Source: Lathyrus oleraceus (Eukaryota > Streptophyta > Magnoliopsida > Fabales > Fabaceae). From it: a DNA stretch of 64,000 nucleotides. The notes beneath the pieces are model-generated. The model had not been told where the DNA came from, did not search any database, and saw only the letters and a program-made list of their open reading frames with translations. The stretch spans positions 361,032,377 to 361,096,376 of the forward strand of contig NC_066583.1 in NCBI RefSeq assembly GCF_024323335.1. The letters run 5' to 3'. This document shows, one piece after another, positions 12,386 to 25,400 of the stretch (its first letter is position 1; every line of letters starts with the position of its first letter). Made by a program: the position numbers and the translations under genes.

Positions 12386-12612
12386 TGTAGCGGTATATTC
12401 ATGACCATCAAGCTATGGATAAGCTAGACGTCAATAAAACCAGAGTCGCCACCGCGCTTTTATTGTTTCCAAAGGAAAAGGGAAAAGTACGAACAAAACC
12501 TAAAGATAACAAGTTTTAAAATCAAAACTAATAAAATTCCAGAGATTACAAGTAAGGGGGTTGGTTACACAGAGGGAAGGTGTTAGCACCCAAAGTGTCC
12601 TAGGTACTCATA
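12386..12612 (-). mobile_element. Remnant of Ogre C 5' LTR (3' end only)
   Basis: It starts TGTAGCGG on the + strand, the reverse complement of an Ogre LTR end. About 230 bp match the E LTR at 14210-14440 closely. At about 12612 the match stops in the TCCTAGGTACTC block and sequence typical of the region downstream of pol begins. Some 4.4 kb of LTR are missing. The same remnant serves as the boundary of both C and D. Confidence 0.8.
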
Positions 12613-12948
12613 GGGATACATTGAATACAATGATCACTAATCCTTCTATCAACTTTTGATATCCACTGTGCTCTTGGCGTCGGCCGGAGATGATGAATCA
12701 GAAATGACCGATTTGCTCAAGAAAGTCTTCAAAACTGAAGATCGGCAGCCTCCAGTTACTTGCTATAATCCCTAATTTTTGCATAAATTTCCCCAAGTTA
12801 GAGTACTCAATTTATCAGGATAATTTTTCTGTTTTTATGTCTCTAATTTTTGCCTGGATCACCCTTTCGGGTTTCAATCCACCGAGGCGCTCATTTTTGC
12901 ATAAGTCACCCTTTCAGGTTTTCAACTTAGCGAGTTGTTCTTTTATTT
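12613..12948 (-). other. Ogre D post-pol segment
   Basis: It aligns with 41421-41746 of Ogre F, with the same repeats of a TTTTTGC block and the CACCCTTTCGGGTTT-type block. It begins with AGGGATACATTGAA, matching F's AGGGCTACATTGAA. It contains a copy of the RT-start region in opposite orientation (12619 to about 12760). There is no gene of its own. Confidence 0.7.
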
Positions 12949-13137
12949 TTAGGCAAAGTATTTCTTGACTAACTCAATCTTCTCTTCGAACGGCTGAATG
13001 GTTTTTCCCTCGTGCTCAAGTAGACGAGACAATTCATCAGATACTTCTTCATCACTTTCCTCCTCGGCCTCAAACACAGGGAATTCAAAGTTTGGCGAAG
13101 GAGTAGGATCATTGTATTCAATGGGTTTAGCAACCAA
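12949..13137 (-). pseudogene. pol: Ogre D pol remnant: first and last residues fused by deletion
   Basis: The frame starts as RT of Ogre F does (IEYNDPTPSPNFEFPVFEAE) and ends with VKKYFA, the last residues of F's integrase. Everything between (RT, RNase H, aRH and integrase, about 3.3 kb in F without its insertion) is gone. A precise-looking in-frame join leaves a 62-residue open frame. It has no enzyme function; it is a deletion scar. Confidence 0.8.
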
Positions 13138-13393
13138 CCTACATAATGATTTGATGTTTTGATTTTAGAGAATTGATTTGGTGACCAAATACTATGCAGA
13201 TGGACAATTATATTTATTTATTCATGTTTTTTTGTGATTACCATTTTCCAGAAAAAACAAAAAGTAAAAATAAAACATCATAGATGTGTATGAATAGAAT
13301 TGAATTTTATTAATGATCAAATTTGAAAATGCCTAACAATGTTCACTTCTCCCTTAGGCATAGGAGAAGGATTTTCAAAAATAATAAAATCAA
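13138..13393 (-). other. Ogre D intron between protease and RT
   Basis: This AT-rich, non-coding stretch lies between the protease stop and the RT start. Ogre elements are known to have a spliced intron at this position. The minus strand shows TTATGTAG before GTTGGTTGC, a plausible 3' splice site, in the same place as TTATGCAG in Ogre F. The 5' splice site is not certain. Confidence 0.55.
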
Positions 13394-14209
13394 TTACTGA
13401 GAGCGATGCATAATAATAGAAACATCAACAACAGTCCAATTGTTGCAAGCTTTTCCATGCGTCACAAAACTTGTGCAGTCTTCATCTTCATCACCCTCGA
13501 TCACGGCAGCTAAGTGTTGTTCATTACCATGAATGAACCCACCGCTACAGAAACTAGGTTGCATATCTTTATCGCTAATCTCAGATGAACCTTGTCGGAA
13601 TCCCAAACCGGCTCTGCTTTGGTTCTTGGTGACCTCTACCATCCGGCGCCACTGATCAGAAATACCATTTTCAACAATCTTCTGAGCATCTTTGAAGGAG
13701 GACATGGATGCCCCAACTCTCTTTTCCTCAATAATAGATAGAGCTTGAAACAGAGTTCCAACCTCATCCTCAGCTTCTACATAATATAAAGATGACATAT
13801 GGCTTACCAACAAAGCCTTCTCCCCACCGACGATAACAAGTTTTCCATGTTGGACAAACTTCAATTTCTGGGGCAAAGTTGACGTAACGACTCCTGCCTC
13901 ATGTATCCATCGCCTTCCTAACAAGAAGCTATATGCCGGGTGGATATCCATTACTTGGAAAGTAATTTGGAAATCACTCGGACCTATCTTCACAGGAAGG
14001 TCCACTTCACCAATCACGGTCTTGCGAGAACCATCAAATTCCTTGATGATCACGCCACTATATCTCATCGGAGCTCCTTGATACGACAATCTAGAAATAG
14101 TTGATTTGGGAAGAACATTCAATGAAGAACCGGTATCAACCAATACGTTTGACAGAGCATCCTCTTTGAAATTCATTGAAATGTGCAACGCTAAAATGTG
14201 ATATCTACC
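13394..14209 (-). pseudogene. Ogre D protease fragment
   Basis: This is a retropepsin-like aspartic protease. The minus-strand protein has VLVDTGSSLNVLP with an intact DTG active site, then the LPVKIGPSDFQITFQVMD and LLGRRWIHEAG blocks of the fold, and a C-terminal tail as in F. The first open codon used is Met at 14188, but homology (LALHIS) continues to 14209. There the LTR of Ogre E cuts in, so gag and ORF1 of D would lie far to the right, outside the window. Unlike Ogre F, the catalytic Gly is present. Confidence 0.85.
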
Positions 14210-17200
14210 TGTAGCGGGAAATTCATGATCATCAAGCTATTGACAAGCTAGAGATCAATTAACAAGAGTCGCCATCGCGCTTTTATTATTTCCAAGGGAA
14301 AAGGGAAAAAGCACGAACAAAACCCAAATAGTAAGAAGTTTTCAAATAAAAACTAATAAAAGTCAAGAATCACAGGTAAGGGGGTTGGTTACACAGAGGG
14401 AAGGTGTTAGCACCCAAAGTGTCCTAGGTACTCCTAGGGAGCCCTTTTGGTGTGCATATGTATTTTGTACAAAGTGATGTTTACAAACAAATAGAGTAGA
14501 GGGATGGGAAAAGAATTCATTAATAAAATTTTTGTGTTTGACAAGACATTCGGTCTTGTGCCTACGTACCAACATATAAATGAGGGATCAAAACCTCGTA
14601 GTTCGTGCTAGAAATTTCAAAATGGGTGTGTTGGTTTTAGCAAAACTTTAAGTTTGAAAGGCACAAACTCCTAAAACTGGTTTGGATAAGTTAGTTCCTT
14701 TTAGCTTTTTTGAAAGTTTAAGTTAAGTATAGTTAAGTTCATTTACAAATATGATTTAAGAAAAGAAGTTTGAAAATGCAATGGCATAAGGCCAAAGTTT
14801 CTATCTTTTTGTGAAGTGGTCAAAGTTTTAGAACAAAAATAGTTCACACAAAAATAGTTTTTGAAAATGTAGGGAGAGATTTTGAAATTAAAGAAATGGG
14901 GAGAAGATGAAGAGACTACCCTGTGCACAAAAATTAAAAGTTTAAAGTTGAAATGATCTGACTAAATGGGAGGATTCCAATAGACAAGTATATCAATAGA
15001 AACCCAGAATTCCCTTGGACTTTTTAGATTCAAGCAACACACAAATGCACAATTATATCAATCTTGAAGAGCAAAGGCATCAAATAAAGATGGCCTCATC
15101 CAAGCTTATCCACTTCATGATCTTCTACAAAATAGCCTATGTAACAGATGAATTCCACAACTCACAGGTTCAACATAACAGTTTAGCAATGATCAAATTT
15201 GCATATGAAACTGGAGAGATCTTGAATGATGTATCAGATGAATTCAAACTTGCAAGCACTTGGTTCTTCAACAAATTGGCATTGGCCAAGTCCATTAACA
15301 AAGGAATGTTGCCTAAGTTCTAAGTCCAATTGGGGCAAGATCAAAACAACAGTCAACTCAAAAACTCTTTTAGGGTTTTTGTTATTATTATGTACATTCA
15401 TGGTCAAAGACCAAACAAGAAAACAAAATATACACAAAGCAAAATAATATCACACAATATGGTCCAAGTGGACAAAGGAAAAATTACATTAACATAAACA
15501 ATTAGAATGATATGTATAATGGCAAATAATATAAAGTGCTAAAAGTAAATTGCATTAAAAGTAAAGACTTGAAATTAAAAGTTAATGGTTAGTGAGTTAG
15601 TAGTTAGTTTTGTTTTGCTTTTGATTTCAAGACATTCTTTGAAGAACACTCAACCCACTTGCCACAAGCATGGATCCTTGAACCAAAACATCTTCCAAAG
15701 GAAGGAAAGAAGGCCAAGTTTCCACACAATACCATGGAAGGGGGGAGACTTACAATCTCACTAACTAGAATGCTTATGCCTTTTGTGTCACGAATTTAGC
15801 GTTATGTTAAGCAATCGTAATTGGACTTGTGTAGAAGTCACAACTATTTGAGGCCGGGCAATAAACGTTTGGTGTTAATGCATGTTGGAGACATAGTATT
15901 ATGAACTATGCTCATTAAACATACCACACACAAAAAATATGCAAAAGATGTGGTCTAATCTCATCCATACTCATGTTAATCTTTCAATCAACTAGCATTA
16001 GGACTTTGAGATGTCATTGGCCAATTGAAAATGATTGGATGAAGAAGGGGAATTAGATGAAGAGGGAAAGGGATGAATGAGATCACAAATTGGTCAAAGG
16101 AGGACTTTTACCAAATTAATATTATTCATTCATTTTGGGAGATGGAATGTACATTCCATCAATCCCCTAAATCCAATAATATAAACTTGACGAAGTCAAA
16201 TAAACCTTGACCAAGGCCCAACAACAAATAAGAAACTCAATTAAGTCAATCCAAATGGTCAACATAATTTAAATGGCATTTATTCAACTAAAAATAGTAA
16301 AATAATGCATTAAATTCAAATATTGTTTTGTTCAAATCCTAAAATCTCATCAAAACACCAAAAAAATGATCATGATATTTATCATAGGTCAAACAAGGTC
16401 AAAGGACCTTGGAGAAAAAATTCGTAATTTTTCGACACTTAAAAATAATTTTAATCAATTAAAAACAAATGAAAAATCAATTAATTCATGAAAAATATTA
16501 ATAATGATCCAAAAAATAATTTTAGTTCAGAATATGAAAGAGAAAAATATTTGAAATTTTTTGGTGAAAGTCCCATATTTTTTGGATCAATATTGAATTT
16601 AATATGAATTATTGAAGAAAATAGAATTAAAATAAAATATTATCCCTCATTAATTGAGGTGGCAGATCTGATGATCCAAAATGCATGTTCCACCAATGCC
16701 TTAGTCAACAGCGCTGCAACATGAGTAATCACAAGGAACGACTATGATTAAAACGTGGAACATGGATCACACGGTCCAGACTCAAGACACATCATCACCG
16801 GAGCCAGAGCTCCGGTAGTCTTCTCTGATGAGCTTCACCGGATTGGTCAACATGAACCATCACCAAAATTTCAAACAAGGACATGATTTTAAAGAGAAAA
16901 CATCACTGAGCACGAATATCACCTCCAATTCATCCAATTCCAACTATATTGAGAGATATGTGGAATCGAAAAATGAGGTTCATGATCTGAGTTGCTTCGA
17001 TTTGGCCTCAAAGCAACTCAATCTTCTTGCCTACATTGGTAGGACTTCAGATAACTCAAGAATCAATGGAGTTGAGCAAGAATCAAGGAGAATCGAAGAG
17101 TTTAAAATTTCTGCAAATTATCTTCAATGGAGGTCTGAGCTTGCTAGATCTTGATCTGAATCGTGCTTGGCTTCACTTCAATTACTTGCAGGAGAGGAAT

Positions 17201-18881
17201 GGAATGACTTAGAAGCAATGGATTCCTGGAGAATTGAATTCCAAAACAGTGGAGATTCAAGCACAAATTCAAATGAATTTATCAGAGTTATCCTCTTAGA
17301 ATGAAGGGTGTTCAATGGGGATTCAAAGCTGGCGCAAGGTGTGTGTCATTTCTGAGCAAATGCAGTTGTATATATAGCCAAATCCATGTGTTATTTGCAC
17401 ACTCTTTTCACTTTCCAATTTTGGCAAAATGATGAAAGCATGGTGCATGGGCGCACATAGGCCCATGGAACGATGGTTTGAAAGTCCAAATGAATAATCA
17501 GATGCTTTGGAGATGGATTGGATTGCAAGGTACATGTGCATTGTCACTTGAAGATTGATCCATGCCAAATGATACCAGCCTGTTTAAGCCATGTGCAACC
17601 TATGCATTTATCATCCAAAATGCATGAAATCTATCTCTTTGGAAAGGTGAGATCAAGCGGAACAAGTTTTATGTTGAACACTTTTTCATTTGGAGCTTGG
17701 AACTTGGAGATATTTGAGGTGGAAGTTTGGAAAAATTTGACATATCAAAAATATTCTAAGTGTCAAGCCATATGTCTCAACATTCCACCTTGCTTAACTT
17801 TTTATGAGAGCTTCAAATGAGAAACGTGTCTTCATAAAAGTTGTAGCTCTCTCAAATACCTTCAAAATGGTCACAAATTTCATGGAATTTGGATTTGAAA
17901 TGATAGAGTTATGCATTTTTGAAGTTTAGAAAAATCACTTGATCAATGGTATAGGTCAAAAGTGACCTATAATGTAGCGTCATATCACATGTTCAAAGAT
18001 GTTGAATTATCTCCCACTACAAACATCAAAGTTGAAGTAGACACATTGAATGTTATTGTGAAACTTGGAAATCTTTCATCTCAAAAAATGAGCAAGTTAT
18101 GGCCTTGGGAAGTTGACTTTCAAATTAGGGTTTAGACAAAATGACCTATAATGTTTCAACATAGAAAATGATTTTCCAAGCAAAACTAGCTCTAGGTATC
18201 AACATGAAAGTTGTTTGTAATGTCATTTAGAGTAAGTTTTCACTTAGAATCATTTTCATATGGTGAAAATTGTAGGAGATAGGGTCTAGGGAGACCCAGT
18301 TTTGATTAGATGAATTCACATGGCCAACCACCATCAACCAACTTGCTAACTTCCAGTTCTCTTGACTTTCTTGGCTCATGGTAGATCATATATGATGAAA
18401 TTTTAAGTGCACCTTGATAAATTTAATCAATTGGTCAGATAGCTTGTTGGAGAAATTACTCAAGATACCCAGTCAAACAAGGGTTTCCAAGGCAAATCAC
18501 CCTAAAACTCTTGAAGAAATCTTGATCAATATAACATGTAGAAGCAATTGGGACTCATATATGATGCTCATAACAATTCTTGAATCCATTCTTGATAGTG
18601 CTCTTTTTTCATGAGGGTCTCAAACCCTAGATGTTATCAATGAATCAATGAGATCATACCCTACCTACAAAAGAGTTAGATAGAAACAAAGACATATTTT
18701 TGGTATTTTGGTTAGTAAAATGATAATATACAAGTATAATATAATCACAAGGTACTTGGTGATCTATCCCAAAACAAACCCAATGAAAGAGGGGTAAGAA
18801 GGATGCTAAGATATGATCCCAATGCTTATGCTTATGATGGAAATGCATGAGGGATCTTAGGGTCAAAATTGGGGTCTTACA
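14210..18881 (-). mobile_element. 3' LTR of Ogre E
   Basis: The 4672-bp LTR is in minus orientation: TGTAGCGGG at its low end, GGGGTCTTACA (reverse complement of TGTAAGACCCC) at its high end. The polypurine-type sequence and post-pol region follow at 18882, so this is the 3' LTR. It interrupts D's protease; the outer flank is CTACC (14205-14209). It belongs to the same LTR subtype as the remnant at 12386-12612. Open frames inside it (for example 15015-15323) lack homology to known element proteins, and I treat them as chance. No host gene was seen. Confidence 0.88.
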
Positions 18882-19467
18882 GCTGCCCCTATTTAAGGAC
18901 ATTCTAACTGAGGAGGTGAAGGTTAAAATCTTTGGCTCGACTCAGTAGAATGGGCTTAAATAACAACAAAGAGAAACAAATTTTGGTCCCTAAGAGACCT
19001 CATGATGTATATGATATGAATGTAAAAGTAAATGCTCTATGGGGAAATATTGCCACAAAGGAAAAGAAATCAGAGAGACCGAAAGTCCACAGGAGCATAA
19101 TGCATTCCATAAGGAAAAACTCACTAGGGAGACAGAGACTCTGGGGGGAATAAGAAGGGTGTTGTGTAGTCCATGCTACGACTAAAAACTACTGGGGACT
19201 CGAGGAAATCCATACAAAATGGAAAGACTCAGTCGGGGAAACAAACAACATCTGTAGGGGATACGAATAAGTCAGGATAAAACTGAAATACTCGACCCGT
19301 GAAGGGAAAAGCGATTTCACTAAGGAAAAATGCACTCAACTCAACTAGGGAAGAAAATAAACTTCAACACAGGAGGAGAAGAAATATATTACCTACTACC
19401 TGTTACTGGGTAAGGAGATAATAAAGATCTGACAGAGAGGACATCTGTCATCGCTTAAGATGAACAT
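18882..19467 (-). other. Ogre E polypurine tract and post-pol region
   Basis: The minus strand reads TTAAATAGGGGCAGC directly before the LTR, equivalent to TTAAATAGGGGCATC in Ogre F (37153-37167). The following 570 bp align with 37168 onward of F. It contains a leader-like motif GACTCTGGGGGGAATAAGAA on the + strand at about 19137. It is cut at 19467 by SIRE B. Confidence 0.8.
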
Positions 19468-20459
19468 TATAAGAACAAAATTAGTTCTACAATAGATTCC
19501 AAGATTTTGATGATAACAAGGGATGAAACCAAAAATGGCACCCTAACGAAAATTCTCTAAGTGTGCAGGACTCTGAACAAGATCAAAGGAATCTTATCAC
19601 TTTATCAGATTCAAACTCTGATCAGATACAAAGAACTAGAAGATCAGAAGCATCTGAAGAAGAAGTGCGCTCTAGAAGTTCTGACTCTGAGCAAAATAGG
19701 ACAACAGAAGACCAGAAGCTCTAAACTTCCACTAGACTCAACTCTGATTATCTAAAAGACCAATACTCTTAGAAGCTATGATGTAACCTCAACGCAATCT
19801 CCGATTGACACAAAAACTCTGAGATAACAAAGACTCTGATGAAGGTTCTCCAAATCCAGAAAGAGTAACGGAAACAACAACTTCAAATGGAAAGAAAGTA
19901 TATTTGGAAAGAAGTTATTCAGAGAGACAAATTGGTTATGGCAAGAAACACAGAAGTAATGACATTGAATGCTCATCAAAGACCAATATTATGTCATCAC
20001 TCCAACGGTCCTTTCACCACTATATAAAGGACAGCATACTTCAGTGAGAGACACACATCAACGCACAGAAAATTCTCTACATTCTCTCTTAGTTTTTCAC
20101 GAGTTGTTGCTCATACGTGAAAACACTTGCTTGCTCTATTTTGCTGTAATATTTGCTTACTCTTAGAAGCACTCTCGATTACAATTCTTTTTGATAAATT
20201 GATTTTGTTTCTCAAGTGACTTTGCGTAGTCTGTATACTTCGGAGGATTAAGAGGTCATTCTCTTAGACGTTTGGTTGTATTAATCTTTCAGATTAGTGG
20301 ATTAAGTCCTTTTTGAAGGCGAAATCACCTTGGCCGGGTGGACTGGAGTAGCTTTGTGTTATAAGCGAACCAGTATAAAATTCTGTGTGTTCTTATTTTG
20401 AAAAAGCGTTTTTTTTCCAAAATAATTCAAACCCCCCTTTCTTGTTTTTCTCACCTTCA
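19468..20459 (+). mobile_element. 5' LTR of SIRE B
   Basis: This is a 992-bp LTR ending CACCTTCA two bases before the primer-binding site. It aligns end to end with the LTR of copy A and with B's own 3' LTR. The first dinucleotide is TA instead of TG. It contains the core promoter that would drive gag-pol. Confidence 0.93.
20021..20028 (+). promoter_or_regulatory. LTR TATA box (SIRE B)
   Basis: TATATAAA is followed by GGACAGC. It is conserved in all three SIRE LTRs of the window. The transcript would start about 30 bp downstream. Confidence 0.7.
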
Positions 20460-20461
20460 AT

Positions 20462-20473
20462 TGGTATCAGAGC
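20462..20473 (+). promoter_or_regulatory. Primer-binding site, initiator tRNA-Met
   Basis: TGGTATCAGAGC, the usual copia PBS complementary to the 3' end of initiator tRNA-Met, starts 2 bp after the LTR end. Confidence 0.95.
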
Positions 20474-20541
20474 TTCGGCTCTGTTATTGATTTTCTAATC
20501 AAACACTTAACAGTGTAGAGAGATCCAGAACGAGAAAAGCT

Positions 20542-22347
20542 ATGGCCAACACCAATGAAAGAGACAGTTATAACGCTAAGCCTCCAGTCTTTGATGGAGA
20601 GAAATTCGATTACTGGAAAGATAGAATTGAAAGTTTCTTTCTGGGCTATGACGCTGATCTCTAGGACACTGTCACAGATGGATACAAACCTCCTGTAACA
20701 AATGCTGGAGTTGCCATTCCCAGAAGTAAAATGACAGATGATCAGAAGCGTGAATTCAAGAATCATCACAAAGCCAGAACGATACTTCTCAATGCCATAT
20801 CTTACAATGAGTATGAAAAAATCACCAACAGGGAAACAGCTAAAGATATACTCGACTCCCTGAGGATGACTCATGAAGGAAACTCTCAGGTCAAAGAAAC
20901 AAAGGCTCTGGCTCTAATCCAGAAATATGAAGCCTTCAAAATGGAGGATGATGAAGCTGTAGAGGTAATGTTCTCTAGATTCCAAACTCTTATTGCAGGT
21001 CTCAAAGTACTAGACAAAGGATACACAACTGCAGACCATGTCAAAAAGATAGTCAGAAGCTTAACAAAGAAGTGGAGACCCATGGTCACAACCTTAAAGC
21101 TTTCAAAGGATCTGAACAACATCAGCCTTGAAGAGCTTTTCAGTTCACTCAGAAGTCATGAGATAGAACTGGAGGAAGATGAGCCTCAGAAGAAGAACAA
21201 ATCTGTAGCATTAAAGTCCAGATCTGAAAGGCGCAAGTCTGACAGAAACAAAGCCTTCCAGGCCGAAACTGAAGATGTTGATGACTCTGAACAAGAAGAT
21301 TCTGATGATGAAGAAGAATTATCCCTCCTGACCAGAAGAGTAAAACAACTTTGGAGAAAGAGGAATAATAACTTCAGAAGAACAAGACCCAGAGGGGATC
21401 GATCAGAATCAACCTCAAAAGGTAAAACTAACAAATATGTTACTTGTTATGAATGTAAAGAAACAGGTCACTACAGGAACGAATGTCCCAAGTTAAAGAA
21501 AGACAGTTCCAGAAAAGAGAACTTCAAGAAAAATTCCCTCAGAACCAAAAAGGGACTGATGGCTACCTGGGATGACAGCGAATCTGACTCATCAGAATCA
21601 GACTCTAATGAACAGGCTAATGTAGCACTGATGGCTACCACATCCAAGAACACCTCAGATGAAGAATCTGAATCAGAAGAGGTATTTTCTGAACTCTCTC
21701 GATCTGACCTAGAATCATGTCTGTCTGAAACTCTCAGCTCATATCAGAAACTAAAACAAAAATTTAAAGCTGTAAAAGGCGTTCTTGAAGAAACATTAGA
21801 AGAATGTGGAAAACTTGAGATAACAATCTTAGAATTAAAAGATGAAAACAGATCTTTGACATTAGAAAGAGATACAACAAAGAAAAATTGCTCAAAACTT
21901 GAAGAAGCATTATCTCAAGCTCCACAAACTTCAAACACAATAATTTATAAATATAAAAAAGCTTTTCAAAAGTTTCTGAAAAATGGGATAGGGAGGAGTA
22001 TAATGGCATCCATGATTTATGGAGTCAGTCAAAACAATAGAAGAGGAATTGGGTATGATCCTAGTGAAGATAAAACTTCTACTAATGACCAACCTAAATC
22101 TCCATTTTCATACCACTACACACACACAAGAGCAAAATTTTAATAATGCTAGAAACCCAAAGTGTTAAGAAGCTCTAGGAAAACTAATCACAAAGGACCC
22201 AAAAGACTCTGGGTACCAAAGGATAAGATTGTTTATGTTGCAAATATCTTATGCAGCAAAGTTAAAACACCAGTCATGGTACCTGGACTCTGGATGCTCG
22301 CGACACATGACGGGAAGAAAGTCTATGTTCCAAAGCCTGGAACTTAA
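20542..22347 (+). pseudogene. gag: SIRE B gag
   Basis: Gag binds and packages the element RNA in cytoplasmic particles. The frame starts at ATG 20542 (MANTNERDSY..PPVFDGEKFDYW, typical of copia gag). The helical capsid region covers about 20700-21200. The zinc knuckle CYECKETGHYRNEC lies at 21445-21486, followed by an acidic Ser/Asp stretch and a coiled coil. TAG at 20662-20664 replaces the Trp codon of a Leu-Trp pair. Small indels at about 22130-22155 place three stops in the frame, after which it reopens and runs to TAA 22345-22347 across the protease start in the other frame. The longest intact piece is 20731-22143. Confidence 0.9.
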
Positions 22348-22478
22348 AGATGCTGGATTCGTAGGTTTCGGAAGAGATCAGAAAGGAAGGATCAGAGGCT
22401 CCAGAAGTATTGGTAATGGTACTCTTCCCTCTATATCTGATGTCCTATATGTAGAAGGATTAATGCATAACCTGTTAT
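22169..22478 (+). pseudogene. SIRE B protease, cut by a solo LTR
   Basis: This is a copia aspartic protease. The frame opens after TAA 22166-22168 and carries WYLDSGCSRHMTG with DSG at 22286-22294. It stops at the solo LTR inserted after GTTAT (22474-22478). If the LTR and one target-site copy are disregarded, codons on the two sides (22472-22478 and 26080 onward) are in phase and agree with copy A. The insertion itself is therefore the only break at this point. The frame is +1 relative to gag, as in copy A. Confidence 0.88.
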
Positions 22479-25400
22479 TGTAAGACCCCAATTTTGGCCC
22501 CAAGATCCCTCATGGCCTATATCATATCATATCATGGCCTCAAGGATCATTGCATACCTTTGTTTCCCTCCTAGTGGGTGGGTATCTTGTGAGTTTGGTT
22601 CTTGATCACCAAGCATGTTTTGCATTTGTATATCATTGCTTTTCATCTATTTGTTAACCAAAAGTACAAAAATATTGTCATCTAACCATGTTACTTGCAG
22701 ATGAAGCAAACTAGGTCAAACAGTCAAAGTCAGTCATTGAGATAGATGGTGGCCATTCTTGAAGAATTTGGGCACCATGATCATTCACCAAGAGTTCATA
22801 TAAGTTGTGACATCATTTTGAATCAAGATATCAAGTGGTAGGGGCTTGGAGTTCATCAGAACATGGTTCAGTCAAGCAAAACCCTAGCAAAGTCAACTGA
22901 AGTCAACCTTGGTCAACTGTGCATTTAATCAGTGATTTGATGGTGGGAATTGGTCTGAGAGGTCTCATTCATGTCCATATAAGCCTCATATAACATGTCA
23001 AACATCATCATTGAAGAATTTGAAGTCAGACAAGAAATTTCCAAAAATAGAAAGTTGACCTGTAATTGGATTTTGCCAAAAATGGAAACTTCTTCTCCTC
23101 AACATTACATCATCATACAAGCTTCAAATGAATTTTTGCCCAACATGAAAGTTGAAGGTCTTGTTCTCCCATTTCCAAAAAGTCCAAGAACACTCATTTC
23201 TCATTTATGGTTGGCAAGTTATGATCAAATCATTCTCAAAAAATTTTGAACTTCAAAGTGGCATATCTTCCAAACCATTTGGCCAAATTGAGTGGGGTTT
23301 TTTGCTACAAGTCCTATTTGATGTGCTCTATCCAAATCTTTCATCACAATTCACCAAAAATATTCCAATCAAAATGGCATTTTTAAGTAGCATGAATTAA
23401 AATAAGTGAGGTGGAAAAATGGACTTTCAAAATAATCATTTCCAACACTTTGTACCATTGGCAAATGTTCAGAATTGGTATTTGGAAGTTGTCTAGGGCC
23501 CAAATTCGTGCATGTACATGCACCCCCATGCAACTTGAATGGATTTTAGCAAATGACCAAACACACTTCATTATGCAAATTCCAATTAACACTTCCATTA
23601 ACCAACTTAAACACATGCTAAACAGACTATATATTTAACATTTTCTGCTGAAAAGCCCTTGCAGCACACTTTCACCAAAACAGACCAAAACTCTTTTTTC
23701 TCTCAAATCCTCATTTTGCTTACTTGAACTTTTCTTGGTAAAACCTCAAAGAACTCGAACTTGTGTTGGTTGCTTCATCCTTCACCATCATTTTTGAGCT
23801 CATTGCGAGCCTGAAACAACCACTGAAAGCAAGGAATCGTGACTGTTACTTTAAAGCTCCATCCATGGAAATCTTCGATTTGAGCAAAACCCAACATTGC
23901 TGAGCTAAAATCCTTTGTTCATTCATCATTTGGAACCACCAGGAGCATCTGTTTCGAGCATATACAACCAAACAACACCTGTCTCAACACTGCTCTTCAA
24001 ATTTGGTACCTTTAGTTGCTTAGTTCTTTAAGAACTTGCTTTGCTTTGCTTAATAGAAATTTGCATTGAGGTATAACTTCTTATCTTCATGTAGTCTGGA
24101 AGACCTGGCCTGTTACTTGGCCAGGCAACTGTCTGAAGTCCTCCTTAAGAGGCAATGCTTGTGTGTGTTTATATTTGTCCCAAGCAGGAAAAGTCCTTTA
24201 AATAAGGCAATTGGTAGAACCCAAGAGATATGCAACCTATCTCCTACTACTCTGTGTGTCACTCACCTTGCTCACACCACATGTGTTGATGCATAGTGAG
24301 TAAAAACCCAAGATCTATCGAGTCAATAATCTGTGGAGAGAGTTCCTACTTTCTGAACTCCCACACCTTCTGATATTCAATGCTCTCCCTGACCAGGGAT
24401 AAGAGCAATGAGGCACACCCCTCATATCTTTTCATCTGCTTCACCTTAGCCCCTCAATGGCAAGGTTAAGAGCACCATTAACCCTATTCCAGTTGGCTTC
24501 AATGCCTAACCCTTTTGTATGAGCCTGATTGCTTGGTTATAGTGTGTGTTGAATGCCTTTGATTGATCGATTGCTTACTTCATATGCACATGTTTGCTTG
24601 CATGCTTTGTGCATTTATCATCATTAATTGCTCATTAGTGCATGATCATCTCATTTGTCTTTGTGACACATCGTTGTTGATTGCCCATTGAGGACAATTG
24701 TAAGACCATTCATTGGCCATTGTTCCTATGATATGGAAGTGAGTATAAGACCATCTCATTGGCCACTCATCTTCTCTTTGCTTGATGCATTTGCATTTGT
24801 TGTATGTGAGGATGCAATTGTAAGTCCCTGCAAGTTGGCCTTTGCTTTCCTATGATCATATGTTGGATATTGGTATAAGCCCAGACAGATTGGCATCCGG
24901 TATCCAAGTTTCCTTTTGTTTTAGGAGATTGGAATAAGTCCATCTATTGGCTTCCGACATCCTTGTTTTTTTGTTTAGGAGATTGGTGTAAATCCATCTA
25001 TTGGTATCCGGTATCCGCTTTTGTTTGTGAGATTGGAGTAAGACCATTGAGTGGCATCCGGTATCATTTGTTTGCTTATTTTGCTATTGCTCATTGCCTA
25101 TTCCAAAGGACACCCTTGAATCATCTTCTATATGATTTCAAGGAGTGAACCTCCTAGGAAGCTTTACAATCCATCCTCATCCATTCATCCCTCTTTGTCC
25201 TAAACCTTTTCACACATTACTTTCAAACTTGAGATAGATATTGTGCAAACATCTTCATGCTTTTAAATTAAAAACCTGGACCCCAAGTCCTTGACTTTTT
25301 TTTCAAACTCCATTTCATAATACTTCTTTTGAATCAACCTTAATCATACTTTGACCCTACTTTCATAATCACAATCAATTAACTTCACCCATTCAATTGT

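Noticed and set aside
15015..15323. 102-codon frame in the Ogre E LTR
   Set aside because: It lies inside a non-coding LTR, has no recognisable homology, and the equivalent place in other LTRs here is not open.
20462..20473. tRNA gene at the TGGTATCAGAGC sequence
   Set aside because: Only the 12 bases complementary to a tRNA end are present; it is a primer-binding site.
22162..22347. Separate small gene reading WVPKDKIVYVANILC
   Set aside because: It is the gag frame running over the protease start; the conserved protease motif is in the other frame.
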